Part shown: piece after piece, positions 27,168 through 36,255 of the stretch | Layout of the letters: every line of letters starts with the position of its first letter | How positions within the stretch are numbered: position 1 is the first letter of the stretch | Source of the DNA: Granulosicoccus sp045106475 | GTDB lineage: Bacteria > Pseudomonadota > Gammaproteobacteria > Granulosicoccales > Granulosicoccaceae | DNA: 64,000 nucleotides | Assembly: GCA_045106475.1 (NCBI GenBank) | Contig: JBGCEO010000070.1 | Span: 8,893 to 72,892, forward strand | Direction of reading: 5' to 3' | Made by a program: the position numbers and the translations under genes | Notes under the pieces: generated by a model | What the model was told of the DNA's origin: nothing | Database searches by the model: none | What the model saw: only the letters and a program-made list of their open reading frames with translations

Positions 27168-27182
27168 TGATAGCATCTATCA
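27168..27182. promoter_or_regulatory. Dyad in the LysR/DUF1127 divergent promoter
   Basis: TGATAG-CAT-CTATCA, a 15-base inverted repeat located 28 bases before the chosen LysR start and about 90 bases from the divergent DUF1127 start. Size and place fit an autoregulatory LysR-type site; the strict T-N11-A spacing is not met inside this dyad. Confidence 0.45.
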
Positions 27183-27209
27183 AATAAAATGAAAGATATA
27201 GGTGAAACC

Positions 27210-28121
27210 ATGCCAAAATCGCAGCAATTACCCATGCTGGACCTCGATTTGCTCAGAACCCTGGTGGCCATTGCGGACACAGGAAATTTCTCGGCTGCAG
27301 CCGAAGTCGTGTTCCGAACGCCGTCGGCAGTTTCGATGCAGGTTAAAAAGGCAGAAGAACTATTGGGGCGCAGTCTTTTCAACCGGGATTCACGTTCGGT
27401 AACGGCAACTCCCGATGGTGAACTGCTGCTGCAGCATGGCAGACGGATGCTCGCTCTCAATCGCGAAATGGTCAGTCAGTTTGTAGCGCCGGATATCTCT
27501 GGGATAGTAAGACTTGGCGCACCCGATGACATGGCCGAGCGTGCACTTCCAGACATGTTAAGGCGTTTTGCCGATACACACTGCTGCGTCACTGTTGATG
27601 TCGTGGTAGCCAGCACAAGCAGTTTGCTAAAAAAAATCAACCAAGGTGAATTGGACTTGACCATGGTTACATGCGATCCAGATGCGAAGTTACCCGAAAA
27701 CATAGAAGTCATCTTTCAGGAACGTCTGACATGGGCCGGCGCTCGCAATGGAGTGGCCTATGAACAAAACCCTCTTCCCATATCGGTCTGGGAAGAAGGT
27801 TGCGCCTGGCGTAATACGGGTTTGAAAAGCTTGAAAAATCGACAGCGGGATTATCGTATTGCTTTCATGAGTGCGCATATATCCGGGCAGAGAGCTGCAA
27901 TCATGGCTGATCTGGCGGTAGCGCCGATTCCAGCGTCATCGTGTATTGGCAACATCATAGAACTAGGTGAGGAACACGACTTACCGCCACTGACAAACTA
28001 TGCCCTGGGTATGGTGCTGGCAAAAAACCCTTCCAAACCAGCGATTGCTGCGGCAGATCACCTACGAGCCAGCTTCGCTGCCAAAGAACCACCGGAACTA
28101 AAACAAGTGCACAATCTTTAA
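27210..28121 (+). CDS. LysR-type transcriptional regulator
   Basis: A 303-residue regulator. I choose the ATG at 27210 because AGGTG lies six bases before it; an ATG at 27189 would add seven residues. The N-terminal winged HTH is typical (LDLDLLRTLVAIADTGNFSAAAEVVFRTPSAVSMQVKKAEELLG, in parts). The effector domain spans about 88-290. It is divergent from the DUF1127 gene at 26727, which is the likely target, and convergent with a second LysR gene that has its own divergent DUF1127 partner. Effector unknown. Confidence 0.88.
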   Translation: MPKSQQLPMLDLDLLRTLVAIADTGNFSAAAEVVFRTPSAVSMQVKKAEELLGRSLFNRDSRSVTATPDGELLLQHGRRMLALNREMVSQFVAPDISGIVRLGAPDDMAERALPDMLRRFADTHCCVTVDVVVASTSSLLKKINQGELDLTMVTCDPDAKLPENIEVIFQERLTWAGARNGVAYEQNPLPISVWEEGCAWRNTGLKSLKNRQRDYRIAFMSAHISGQRAAIMADLAVAPIPASSCIGNIIELGEEHDLPPLTNYALGMVLAKNPSKPAIAAADHLRASFAAKEPPELKQVHNL

Positions 28122-28152
28122 ACGGCAATCTGCCCTGATAAACCAGCGCACA

Positions 28153-29097
28153 TCAGCTGGTAAGCTTTTCCACCTCAGCTGAGATCCAATCTCTAAATGC
28201 CCGGACTCTAGAACTGATCTGCGCATCTTCAAGCGTCACTAGATGATAGGCGTGTAAAACGTTTAATGGCTTATCAAACAAAGGCACCAATCGACCGTTG
28301 TCGATATCATTTTGTGCCAGCTGTTCGAGCGTTAAAACAACCCCCTGCCCTTCAACGGCAGCTGATAACGCCAGGGTCACACTGTTAAAGTACAAGTTGT
28401 GATCAGCCACGACATCGTGCATGTTCAGTGCATCAAACCAACTCGACCAACTGGGCCTGCCTTCGTACGGTGACTCATCATGCAGCAAAGTGTGTTTCAA
28501 CAGATCATTGGGTGATGACAACGGCAGAACAGCATTGTCCAGGAGTAGTTCAGGGCTGCAAAGGGGAATAGCCACTACATCCATGAGTCGTTGAACTTTA
28601 CAACCAGGGTAGTTGCCACTGCCAAAGCGAATCGCGACATCGATGTTATGCGCTTTAAGGATTTCTGCGCTCAACGATGGCGCGGTGGAATCAGAATCTA
28701 TCAAATTCACACTTCCTGAAAGGCGTAGGTCTATACCTCGATTTTGCTCGATAAATCCGTGCATTCTTGGCATTAGCCACCTCGCGGCAAAAGAGGGTGA
28801 CGTCCAGATATTCAGCTCATTACGATCAACCTCTGACTGCATAAGCCGCACCGCCTCGCGAACACTCTGCAAACCGGATTCAAGTTTTCCAAAACCGGCT
28901 AAACCAGCCTCGGTCAATGCCAGTCCGCGATTGAGTCGATGGAACAAGGTCACACCCAGCAGATCCTCAAGAGTGCGAATCTGCTGGCTGATGGCGGCGG
29001 GTGTGACATGCATCTCATCAGCAGCTTTGCTGAAACTACCCAATCGGGCGGCCACAGCAAAGGCGTTTAGAGCGTTTAGAGGTAGTTGGCTAGGCAC
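28153..29097 (-). CDS. LysR-type transcriptional regulator, GcvA-like
   Basis: A 314-residue LysR protein of the GcvA/AmpR-like branch: LNALNAFAVAARLGSFSKAA, then VTPAAISQQIRTLED, LFHRLNRGLALTEAG, and the branch-typical NIWTSPSFAARWLMPR at about 95-112. The GTG start at 29097 has no clear ribosome binding site. It is divergent from the tandem-DUF1127 gene with 148 bases between them, containing a T-N11-A dyad. It belongs to a different LysR branch from its convergent neighbour, so the mirror-image arrangement is not a simple inverted duplication. Confidence 0.9.
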   Translation of the reverse strand: MPSQLPLNALNAFAVAARLGSFSKAADEMHVTPAAISQQIRTLEDLLGVTLFHRLNRGLALTEAGLAGFGKLESGLQSVREAVRLMQSEVDRNELNIWTSPSFAARWLMPRMHGFIEQNRGIDLRLSGSVNLIDSDSTAPSLSAEILKAHNIDVAIRFGSGNYPGCKVQRLMDVVAIPLCSPELLLDNAVLPLSSPNDLLKHTLLHDESPYEGRPSWSSWFDALNMHDVVADHNLYFNSVTLALSAAVEGQGVVLTLEQLAQNDIDNGRLVPLFDKPLNVLHAYHLVTLEDAQISSRVRAFRDWISAEVEKLTS

Positions 29098-29109
29098 AGG
29101 AATTTGGCT

Positions 29110-29124
29110 TTAAGTTTTTCTTAA
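29110..29124. promoter_or_regulatory. T-N11-A dyad between GcvA-like LysR and tandem-DUF1127 gene
   Basis: TTAAG-TTTTT-CTTAA; the inner T and A are separated by 11 bases as in LysR-type binding sites. It lies just upstream of the GTG start of the LysR gene. On the other side a TTGACA (29153-29158) could serve as -35 box for the DUF1127 gene, although the matching -10 is weak. Confidence 0.5.
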
Positions 29125-29245
29125 CGCTGGTTCAAGAAACTATCGTTTGTGCTTGACAGGGGATATCACTAGATTACTCGCATCAGGTCGGGGCAGACCC
29201 AAAAGGTCCAGCAATCGAACGTTGGCAATTGCACAGGAGATACCT

Positions 29246-29710
29246 ATGTACGCATTTATTAAAAAGATTGGTTCAGGTTATATAGACTACATGATTCGGC
29301 GTGGTCGCTCACAGGCCAGACATGTCCTCATGGCTAAGAGTGATGCCATACTGGAAGATCTGGGCATTTCTCGTGAACTGTTGGAATCCGGCGTCAGCGC
29401 CTGGCCTTGGACGGAAGGCGTCGAACAATTCGAGCCAGTGCTTGTATCGCACAAGGTCGAACCCAGCCGTCGTCAACAAATGCTTGCTATCCGGGAGCTT
29501 CAAGCTCTATCTGACAGAGAGCTGCATGATATCGGTGTGGGCCGGGGCTCAATAGCCGAAATGGTTAGATTTGGTCGACCGGACATTGATGTACCCGTTA
29601 TTCAACACAACTCCTGGAACACGCTGGCTAACGATTCCATTGGCACAGCGACTGTAAACCTGGACGACACAGCAGCAAACGCACCACTGTCTAAAAGCGC
29701 TGCTGCATAA
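29246..29710 (+). CDS. Protein with two DUF1127-like motifs
   Basis: A 154-residue protein; the ATG at 29246 is supported by AGGAGA. Two DUF1127-like helical motifs are seen: a diverged one (LMAKSDAILEDLGISRELLE, about 28-47) preceded by an aromatic/basic N-terminus (FIKKIGSGYIDYMIRRGR), and a canonical one (RELQALSDRELHDIGVGRGSI, in parts, about 88-108). The tail is Ala/Asn/Asp-rich. It is divergent from the GcvA-like LysR gene and followed by a strong stem-loop. Role unknown. Confidence 0.75.
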   Translation: MYAFIKKIGSGYIDYMIRRGRSQARHVLMAKSDAILEDLGISRELLESGVSAWPWTEGVEQFEPVLVSHKVEPSRRQQMLAIRELQALSDRELHDIGVGRGSIAEMVRFGRPDIDVPVIQHNSWNTLANDSIGTATVNLDDTAANAPLSKSAAA

Positions 29711-29735
29711 TCCGGAACTGTTAGTAAAGGAACAC

Positions 29736-29764
29736 CAGCGAGCCGCAATAGCTGCGGCTCGCTG
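29736..29764. terminator. Strong stem-loop after the tandem-DUF1127 gene
   Basis: A perfect 12-base stem, CAGCGAGCCGCA / TGCGGCTCGCTG, with a five-base loop. The T-run (CTTTTTT, 29780-29786) begins 16 bases after the stem rather than directly, so it may be a terminator, a 3'-end-protecting hairpin or both. It separates this gene from the convergent methyltransferase. Confidence 0.6.
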
Positions 29765-29829
29765 AGTAATAATCGCAGACCTTTTTTATTGGCCTTATTG
29801 AGTTTTAGTACGTCTCACGAAGAGCGCAC

Positions 29830-30438
29830 TCAGCGTTCGGGCTGTGAAGTGGCGACGCTTGTCATAGTGATCCAAGGTTCAACATTTCCTGCTAGACCAC
29901 GACCCTCCCCCGCTTCTGTCTCAATGACTTTAAAGCCGGCATCCGACAAATAGTCTGTCAACTGATCTTGTGAATAATACGTGTAGAAGCGGCCAAGTTT
30001 GTCGCGCGCATTGCCTTCACCTGTCTTCATACCCAGGTAAAAATACCCATCGCGTTTAATCGCTTTGCGCAAGGCGACAAGAGCATGAATGAACTCGGTT
30101 TGTGTAGCATGCAGCAGGCTAAAGTTGGCCCATATACCATCATAAACAGACACCGCATCTATCTCGTGAAAGTAGGCCTTCCTAGCACCTATATCGTAGG
30201 TTTTATTTGCAAGTTTGATCATTTCATCGGACGCATCAACCGGATCAACCAGTAATCCTTTTTCACGCATTGTCGATGAAGCGGTAGCAGGTCCACAGCC
30301 CAAGTCGAGTACATAGTCACCCGGTTTTAGATGATCGACAAACCTCTCTAAAGCACGATCAATGCGTTCCGGTGTGATCAGTTTGTGATAAGAATCAACC
30401 TGCTCGTCATAAACAGAAATAGTTTCAAGATCAATCAT
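29830..30438 (-). CDS. Class I SAM-dependent methyltransferase
   Basis: A 202-residue soluble methyltransferase. Motif I is YVLDLGCGPATASSTM, followed by VDPVDASDEMIKLAN (acidic residue after strand 2), FHEIDAVSVYDGIWANFSLLH (motif II region) and LRKAIKRDGYFYLGMK. The C-terminal part (YYSQDQLTDYLSDAGFKVIE) is the usual cap helix. The start overlaps the end of the dimethylformamidase-like gene by eight bases, so they are translationally coupled and probably act in the same pathway. The substrate is not evident. Confidence 0.85.
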   Translation of the reverse strand: MIDLETISVYDEQVDSYHKLITPERIDRALERFVDHLKPGDYVLDLGCGPATASSTMREKGLLVDPVDASDEMIKLANKTYDIGARKAYFHEIDAVSVYDGIWANFSLLHATQTEFIHALVALRKAIKRDGYFYLGMKTGEGNARDKLGRFYTYYSQDQLTDYLSDAGFKVIETEAGEGRGLAGNVEPWITMTSVATSQPER

Positions 30439-32635
30439 GGCGATCAGCTACGTGCTTAACAACGTTTAACAGCAATCGAGAAATATTATTGTCAAATTTA
30501 TTGTGAGGTAGACTGCCGCAGAAAGTAATAGAGCCAACGGCAAACACACTTCCTCCCCCGGGCAGCTCGAACCATAGAATATCGGCATGCAGTAATTCTT
30601 GTGCCTGCGGGCCAGGCAGCGTTGTCAGATGCGTCAGCATTTCTTCAGGAACAAGTATAAAATCGCTACCGTGATTCTCGGACCTGGCCAATACAGTGGC
30701 ATTTTTCGGCGTTCCCAGATGAGTGTCCGCACGATCAAGTTCAAACCCGGCCGCTCCGCTGCCACTGAGTCCAAAGTCTCCGATAAGATCATCATCAATA
30801 CCTTCAAAAACCCAAGCAAGCTCATGTGCAACCGGCCGTTTGCGATAATAGGACCCGTTAAACTGACCCTGCGCTGAAAACCCCAGACCGCACAATGCTT
30901 GAGGCGGACGGCCATTACGCCGCCATAGGCCTCCGTAATGGCCGTCGAATGCATGATAATACTCACCCGGTTCTGCGGCCCAAGCACGTATTCCATCTTC
31001 TGCACGGCGAATTTCCAGCGTAGCTTGCTGCTCAGGATGCAGGGCAATTCGCCAATAGAATCCATTGCCCCCAAGGTAAGAAAGATGCCCGCCATTGTCG
31101 CGGTAGTGGGTAAGCGCATCGAGGGATTCGCTTGTGTGATATTCGGGGTGAGTCGTGGTCATTACGTGTTCGTACTGAGCAATGGCAGCAACGCCTTCAT
31201 CATGAAGCTCACGGTCGGTTATTACATCAAAGCCGATGTTATGAGCGTCCAGCCACGACAGCAGGTGACTATCTGCCTGAAAGTGTCTGAGACCTGAACA
31301 GCTCGCGTTACCAAAGGTGATATATCCAGGGCGCAAATTAAACAAGGGTCTTCTGTGCGAAGCATGGCAGATACCACTGCCATCTTTGTGGTAGTTGTAA
31401 GTGGATTGACCATAGTCCGGGTACTGGGCAGGATTGTATGGGTACGCGTCTCGACTGGCAGCCTGATCCTGCCAGGATGGCTCCCAGTCTGGTCTGGCGT
31501 GATTACCGTAGATAGCATAAGTAAATGTAGGGATAAGCACACAGAGCTTATGCGATGGTTTGCCTTTTGGTGGACAAACGTAAAAAGGCAAAGCGTCATG
31601 ATGCTCGCCATCGTCTATGTGCATAACGTATACACCCGATGGGATCTCAGTTGGTAGCTGCCACTCATAAGTTGTATCCCAGAGAAAATCCACCACGTCG
31701 TCTTCATGAAAGTGAATAGCGCCGTACAGCTCTGACGCATGACGCCAGGACATTTCCTGCCCCATCCAAGCGCTACCCGTCATAGCTCTGGCAGGGTAAT
31801 TCTTTAGTTCAAGCGTGTGAGTCGAGGGATGAACAGCCGGCACGCTTACGCTGGACATATCGCAAGAGAAATCCCAGGCTATAGTGCGCGGATCTTTTGT
31901 ACTGTGATAGACAGTTAATGATGGCGCTTCAATTTTTCCGTTGAAGCAATGCGTTAGTGTGGTGCCTTTTTGCTGTGCTGCAACTACGATAGACTGTGGT
32001 TTATCAAGAACTCCACTCAAACAATCTGATGGTAAGTGATTTCTCTGAATGTCACCTTGAGCTGTGAGGTCTGAGACTTTACACGGATGCCATTGCAGTT
32101 CGACTTCGATATTATCCTCACCGCAAACTACACTAACGCTTGCGTATACCCATGAACGCAACTGCAAGGGCTCTGCACAAGAGACTCTATGATTGCCAAT
32201 GTTTAAAGCTAGTGAACCATCAGAACCTATGCACAAGGACAGTGCGCCATAAGATAAAATGCTCTGTATTGAGTCACTGGAAAAGGTTGGCCAGACACGC
32301 GCTTCAAATTTAAAAGAAGATGCGTTATTAAGCACATCAACAGGCTCAGTGATTCCATAGGAACCGATCTGAAAATCCTGTTGTTTTACCTGCACGTTTC
32401 TTCTCTCAAACCACTTATCGGCAGGCCTTTCTATAATGCCCGGGCCATCGGGGTTTGGATCAGCACATATGCTTTGCGTTAGCCACATAGCAACCGATGT
32501 TTCACCCAAGTCATTTCTATGGGTGTTAGCTGTAGTCTGTGCCGACAGTTTGAATTCGATGAACTCCTCGGGCCGAACAGACAATCGATCCGTATAGCCT
32601 GAGAGCGGGACACGTCTATTGTTTGGTGAATCCAT
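30431..32635 (-). CDS. N,N-dimethylformamidase large-subunit-like protein
   Basis: A 734-residue protein similar in plan to the large subunit of bacterial N,N-dimethylformamidase, an iron amidohydrolase of about 760 residues. An N-terminal beta-rich lectin-like part (about 80-275) precedes the C-terminal catalytic part. The known enzyme uses a two-Tyr/one-carboxylate iron site (Tyr399, Tyr440, Glu521 in Paracoccus); candidates here are Tyr376 (AIYGNHA), Tyr415 (STYNYHKDGSG) and Glu498 (THPEYHT), with similar spacing. No small alpha-subunit gene is adjacent. It is coupled to a methyltransferase gene and divergent from an oligopeptide-type importer, suggesting breakdown of an imported amide or peptide-like compound. 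The real substrate is unknown. Confidence 0.8.
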   Translation of the reverse strand: MDSPNNRRVPLSGYTDRLSVRPEEFIEFKLSAQTTANTHRNDLGETSVAMWLTQSICADPNPDGPGIIERPADKWFERRNVQVKQQDFQIGSYGITEPVDVLNNASSFKFEARVWPTFSSDSIQSILSYGALSLCIGSDGSLALNIGNHRVSCAEPLQLRSWVYASVSVVCGEDNIEVELQWHPCKVSDLTAQGDIQRNHLPSDCLSGVLDKPQSIVVAAQQKGTTLTHCFNGKIEAPSLTVYHSTKDPRTIAWDFSCDMSSVSVPAVHPSTHTLELKNYPARAMTGSAWMGQEMSWRHASELYGAIHFHEDDVVDFLWDTTYEWQLPTEIPSGVYVMHIDDGEHHDALPFYVCPPKGKPSHKLCVLIPTFTYAIYGNHARPDWEPSWQDQAASRDAYPYNPAQYPDYGQSTYNYHKDGSGICHASHRRPLFNLRPGYITFGNASCSGLRHFQADSHLLSWLDAHNIGFDVITDRELHDEGVAAIAQYEHVMTTTHPEYHTSESLDALTHYRDNGGHLSYLGGNGFYWRIALHPEQQATLEIRRAEDGIRAWAAEPGEYYHAFDGHYGGLWRRNGRPPQALCGLGFSAQGQFNGSYYRKRPVAHELAWVFEGIDDDLIGDFGLSGSGAAGFELDRADTHLGTPKNATVLARSENHGSDFILVPEEMLTHLTTLPGPQAQELLHADILWFELPGGGSVFAVGSITFCGSLPHNKFDNNISRLLLNVVKHVADRHD

Positions 32636-32678
32636 GGAAGCTCTATTTGCTAAATAATCAGTTTACTGCGATTTTTCT

Positions 32679-32708
32679 TTGACTATCCACGCACAGCGGG
32701 GTTATGTT
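32679..32708 (+). promoter_or_regulatory. Candidate sigma-70 promoter of the ABC importer operon
   Basis: TTGACT (32679-32684) and TATGTT (32703-32708) are separated by 18 bases, about 90 bases upstream of the binding-protein ATG. A short dyad lies further downstream (GCTCG-TTTGTA-CGAGC, 32751-32766) and could be an operator. Confidence 0.45.
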
Positions 32709-32750
32709 GATCAGCCAGTTTCAAGTTTCTGAGTTGAATAGTTCGATATC

Positions 32751-32766
32751 GCTCGTTTGTACGAGC
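32751..32766. repeat. Dyad in the leader of the ABC importer operon
   Basis: GCTCG-TTTGTA-CGAGC, five-base arms with a six-base centre, between the candidate promoter and the start of the binding-protein gene. It may be a regulator site; no regulator gene is adjacent. Confidence 0.35.
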
Positions 32767-32796
32767 CTCAACACTTAATACTACACGGAGTCGTCA

Positions 32797-34398
32797 ATGA
32801 CACGCAGTCCCAAACCCTGGAGCCTTATCTCCGGCACAGTGCTAGCAATAGGCCTCACCTTGTCTACACAAGCCATCAGCCAATCCGCTGGCGGTACCAT
32901 GGTTATGATCGCACAGCCAGAACCACCTTCTCTAGCTCCATACCTCTCTACTTCAGGCCCGATAGGTCTAGTCGCTCCGAAAATCTACAATGGGCTACTC
33001 GACTACGACCTGGAGCTCAACCCGGTGGGAGAATTAGCTGAATCTTACGAGATCAGCGATGACGGCCTTACGGTCACTTTCAAATTGAGAGAAGGAGTCA
33101 CTTGGCACGATGGCGAGCCCTTCACCTCAGCGGATGTTCAGTTCACTATTATGGATGTGCTCAAAGAGTTTCACCCACGTGGTCCAAATTCGTTCAGAGA
33201 AGTGAGCTCGATTGATACTCCTGATGAGCTCACCGCAGTATTCAATCTGGATCGCCCGGCTCCTTACATGATGCGTGCATTCTCTGCCTATGAATCCCCT
33301 ATTGTTCCCAAGCATCTGCTTGAGGGAGAAGATATTCGAGGATCTGATCTGGTTAACAACCCTGTAGGCACTGGCCCTTTTAAATTCGTTGAGTGGAAAA
33401 AAGGACAATACATCAGACTGGATAAAAATCCCGACTACTGGCGAGAAGGTTATCCCTTACTCGACAGAATTGTTGCCAGAATTATCCCTGATGCTTCAAC
33501 ACGAACCGCAGCCATGGAAAGCGGAGAAGTTCACTACGGTGCGTTTGGTGCTATTCCTAACATTGACGTCGTACGCCTTCGTGAATCTGATGATATTGGC
33601 GTAACTACTGATGGCTATGCCATGATCAACCCCATGGCCTTGCTGGAACTTGACGTAACTGAACCACCCTTTGACAACAAAGCCATGCGCCAGGCCATTT
33701 CCATGGTCGTAGATCGACAGTTTCTAATCGACAACATCTGGTTTGGTTACGGCAAGCCGGCTACAGGTGCAATGACATCAAACTTCGAGCCTCTTGGCTT
33801 GCATACCAAAACCGAGAACTACCCTGCTTCACCGGACGTAGACGCAGCCAATGCCATGTTGGATGAAGCGGGCATTGCAGCCGATGCTGATGGCATGCGT
33901 GCCAGCGCAGTTATCGACCTGATACCCTATGGCGAAGACTGGCGTCGTGCGGGTGAGTATCTAAAGCAGGCGCTGGCGCAAATCGGAGTGACGCTCGAGC
34001 TTAGATACGAAGACGTGCCCACCTGGTTGAAAAGAGTCTATGCAGACTATGACTTCGAAGTTAACCTGAATTATTTTTATCAGCTACCTGATCCTGTGAT
34101 CGGCGTGCAGCGTCACTATGGGTCTAACCAGATCCGTCAGGGAACGCCTTTTGTAAATTCGACCCGCTATTCGAACGAGAGAGTTGACGAGCTACTGGCT
34201 GCTGGTGCGATAGAGGCAGATGCCGCAAAACGTACCGAAATATATGCTGAAATTTCGACGATATTGGGCGAAGACCTGCCAGTGGTTAATCTGTTTGAGA
34301 TGGAGTTTCTAACGGTTTACAGCGAAAAGTTGAAAGACCACACGATCTCTGCCATGGGTGCCTATGGCTCATTCGATCGAGCGTATATCGAAGAATAA
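32797..34398 (+). CDS. ABC importer substrate-binding protein, family 5 (peptide/nickel type)
   Basis: A 533-residue periplasmic binding protein with a signal peptide (hydrophobic segment to about residue 28, TQAISQSAGG). The family 5 signature region is LAESYEISDDGLTVTFKLREGVTWHDGEPFTSADV (in parts, about 80-112). Further family marks are NNPVGTGPFKFVEWKKGQ, DKNPDYWREG and DNKAMRQAISMVVDRQ. CGGAG precedes the ATG. First gene of a four-gene importer operon, divergent from the dimethylformamidase-like gene. Family members bind peptides, opines, glutathione, amides or nickel, so the ligand is open. Confidence 0.93.
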   Translation: MTRSPKPWSLISGTVLAIGLTLSTQAISQSAGGTMVMIAQPEPPSLAPYLSTSGPIGLVAPKIYNGLLDYDLELNPVGELAESYEISDDGLTVTFKLREGVTWHDGEPFTSADVQFTIMDVLKEFHPRGPNSFREVSSIDTPDELTAVFNLDRPAPYMMRAFSAYESPIVPKHLLEGEDIRGSDLVNNPVGTGPFKFVEWKKGQYIRLDKNPDYWREGYPLLDRIVARIIPDASTRTAAMESGEVHYGAFGAIPNIDVVRLRESDDIGVTTDGYAMINPMALLELDVTEPPFDNKAMRQAISMVVDRQFLIDNIWFGYGKPATGAMTSNFEPLGLHTKTENYPASPDVDAANAMLDEAGIAADADGMRASAVIDLIPYGEDWRRAGEYLKQALAQIGVTLELRYEDVPTWLKRVYADYDFEVNLNYFYQLPDPVIGVQRHYGSNQIRQGTPFVNSTRYSNERVDELLAAGAIEADAAKRTEIYAEISTILGEDLPVVNLFEMEFLTVYSEKLKDHTISAMGAYGSFDRAYIEE

Positions 34399-34436
34399 TA
34401 CGCACGCGTAGATTGAACTTTTAAAGTAGACAAATT

Positions 34437-35423
34437 ATGAGTCAAGCGGCTCAGCGCTCTCGCTATGTGCTCAAACGCCTGCTGCAGGCTGTACCAGTCG
34501 TAGTGGCCATCATTGTGGTCAACTTCTTTCTTTTACAGCTTGCAGAAGGCGATGCGGCCGACGTGTTGGCAGGCGAGGCAGGTTCTGCAACGCCAGAGTA
34601 TATGGCGCAACTGCGCGAAAAATTCGGTCTTGATAAACCCGTACCGGTTCAGCTCGCCATCTACATGAAAAACATGTTGAGCTTTGATTTGGGTTACTCC
34701 TTTCGTCATGACATGCCTGTTGCACAATTGGTATTAGACCGCCTAGTACCAACGCTGCTGCTTATGGTGAGCACTATAGTTCTCGCAGTGGGATTCGGCA
34801 TCGTGCTTGGTTTGTTTGCCGCTTCAAGCTTGAATACCTGGCGCGATAATGTAATCAGTATATTTGCGCTTATCTCCTATGCGACTCCACTATTCTGGGT
34901 GGGGCTTATGATGATTGTGGTTTTTTCGTTGAAGCTTCGATGGTTTCCAACCAGTGGTATGGAGAACGTCGCCATGTTCTACGAAGGGTGGGACAGAGTC
35001 AAAGACATAGCTCACCATCTGGTTATGCCGACACTTACTTTGTCATTATTCTATCTGGCGCTGTACACCCGACTGATGCGCGCATCAATGCTTGAACAAG
35101 CCAGCATGGATTACGTAACCACTGCTCGTGCAAAAGGGCTAACGGAGCGTCGTATCGTCTTCGTGCATATTTTACGAAACGCCCTGCTGCCTGTGGTAAC
35201 CATGGCAGGTGTTCAAGTAGGTTCGCTCATAGGAGGTTCGGTGATTGTCGAATCTGTATTCGCCTGGCCTGGTCTTGGCATGTTGGCTTTCGAAGCCTTA
35301 TTCGCCCGAGATCTGAATCTTTTGCTAGGTATATTTCTTTTGTCTGCACTGCTGGTGGTTGCCATCAATCTAGTCGTCGATCTCGTGTATTCATTTCTTG
35401 ACCCGCGCATCGAGGTGTCCTGA
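34437..35423 (+). CDS. ABC importer permease (DppB type)
   Basis: A 328-residue inner-membrane permease with about six membrane segments. The N-terminus RYVLKRLLQAVPVVVAI is typical of DppB/OppB, as are RHDMPVAQLVLDRLVPTLLL, ARAKGLTERRIVFVHILRNALLPV (the EAA coupling loop, in parts) and GGSVIVESVFAWPGLGMLAFEA. It lies 38 bases after the binding-protein gene and one base before the second permease start. Confidence 0.93.
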   Translation: MSQAAQRSRYVLKRLLQAVPVVVAIIVVNFFLLQLAEGDAADVLAGEAGSATPEYMAQLREKFGLDKPVPVQLAIYMKNMLSFDLGYSFRHDMPVAQLVLDRLVPTLLLMVSTIVLAVGFGIVLGLFAASSLNTWRDNVISIFALISYATPLFWVGLMMIVVFSLKLRWFPTSGMENVAMFYEGWDRVKDIAHHLVMPTLTLSLFYLALYTRLMRASMLEQASMDYVTTARAKGLTERRIVFVHILRNALLPVVTMAGVQVGSLIGGSVIVESVFAWPGLGMLAFEALFARDLNLLLGIFLLSALLVVAINLVVDLVYSFLDPRIEVS

Positions 35424-35424
35424 T

Positions 35425-36255
35425 ATGTCTTTTTGGGCACGCTTTCGACGCAACAAGTCAGCGGTAGTCGGCTTACTCATTCTGGCTATCGTGATCTTCA
35501 TCGCCTCAGCCGCTGGAATCCTGTATCCCGAGGACCCTTTCAAACTGGTAGGACAATCAATGTCTGCGCCTGGCGAAAACGGCTTTTTATTTGGTAGTGA
35601 TACCTTGGGTAGAGACGTTGCGGCAGGCATGGCACATGGGGCAAGAGTGTCGTTGCTGATAGGCTTGCTGGCAACTTCAGTTGCCGTCGTTTTCGGAGTG
35701 GTATTGGGAGCCACTGCCGGTTATTTTGGCGGATGGGTAGATGACGTAATTATGCGTTTCACTGAAATGTTTCAAACCATCCCCTCATTTATCTTTGCAA
35801 TTCTTATCGTGGCTATCATGAAGCCATCGATTCAAAGCGTAATTATCGCTATCGCTGTTGTCAGCTGGCCGGCCGTGGCACGTCTGGTTCGCGGAGAGTT
35901 CATGGCCATGCGCAATCGCGAGTTTGTTCAAGCCTGTCATATCATCGGCATGAACGACTGGCGAATAATGATCCGGGAAATTCTCCCGAATTGCCTGTCT
36001 CCTATTATCGTCACGGGTTCTCTTATGGTAGCCACAGCCATACTGATAGAAAGTGGTCTGGCTTTTTTAGGGTTGGGAGATCCCAACATTATCAGTTGGG
36101 GCTTTCAAATCGGCGCGGGGCGTACTGTGTTACGTTCGGCCTGGTGGGTATGTACGTTTCCAGGCATCGCTATCATGCTCACAGTACTTGCCATCAATCT
36201 GGTTGGCGAAGGTTTGAACGATGCGCTTAACCCCCGGCTTCGCGAACGTACATGA
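35425..36255 (+). CDS. ABC importer permease (DppC type)
   Basis: A 276-residue permease; the start is the ATG at 35425, one base after the DppB-type stop. Marks of the DppC/OppC family: FRRNKSAVVGLLILAIVIF, HLFGSDTLGRDV-like FLFGSDTLGRDVAAG, GHGARVSLLIGL-like GARVSLLIGL, EFVQACHIIGMNDWRIMIREILPN (coupling loop, in parts) and LIESGLAFLGLGDP. The end overlaps the ATPase gene start by four bases. Confidence 0.93.
   Translation: MSFWARFRRNKSAVVGLLILAIVIFIASAAGILYPEDPFKLVGQSMSAPGENGFLFGSDTLGRDVAAGMAHGARVSLLIGLLATSVAVVFGVVLGATAGYFGGWVDDVIMRFTEMFQTIPSFIFAILIVAIMKPSIQSVIIAIAVVSWPAVARLVRGEFMAMRNREFVQACHIIGMNDWRIMIREILPNCLSPIIVTGSLMVATAILIESGLAFLGLGDPNIISWGFQIGAGRTVLRSAWWVCTFPGIAIMLTVLAINLVGEGLNDALNPRLRERT

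Noticed and set aside
28613..29113. Open frame of 166 codons opposite the GcvA-like LysR gene
   Set aside because: It is covered by the conserved HTH and effector domain of the LysR gene on the other strand.
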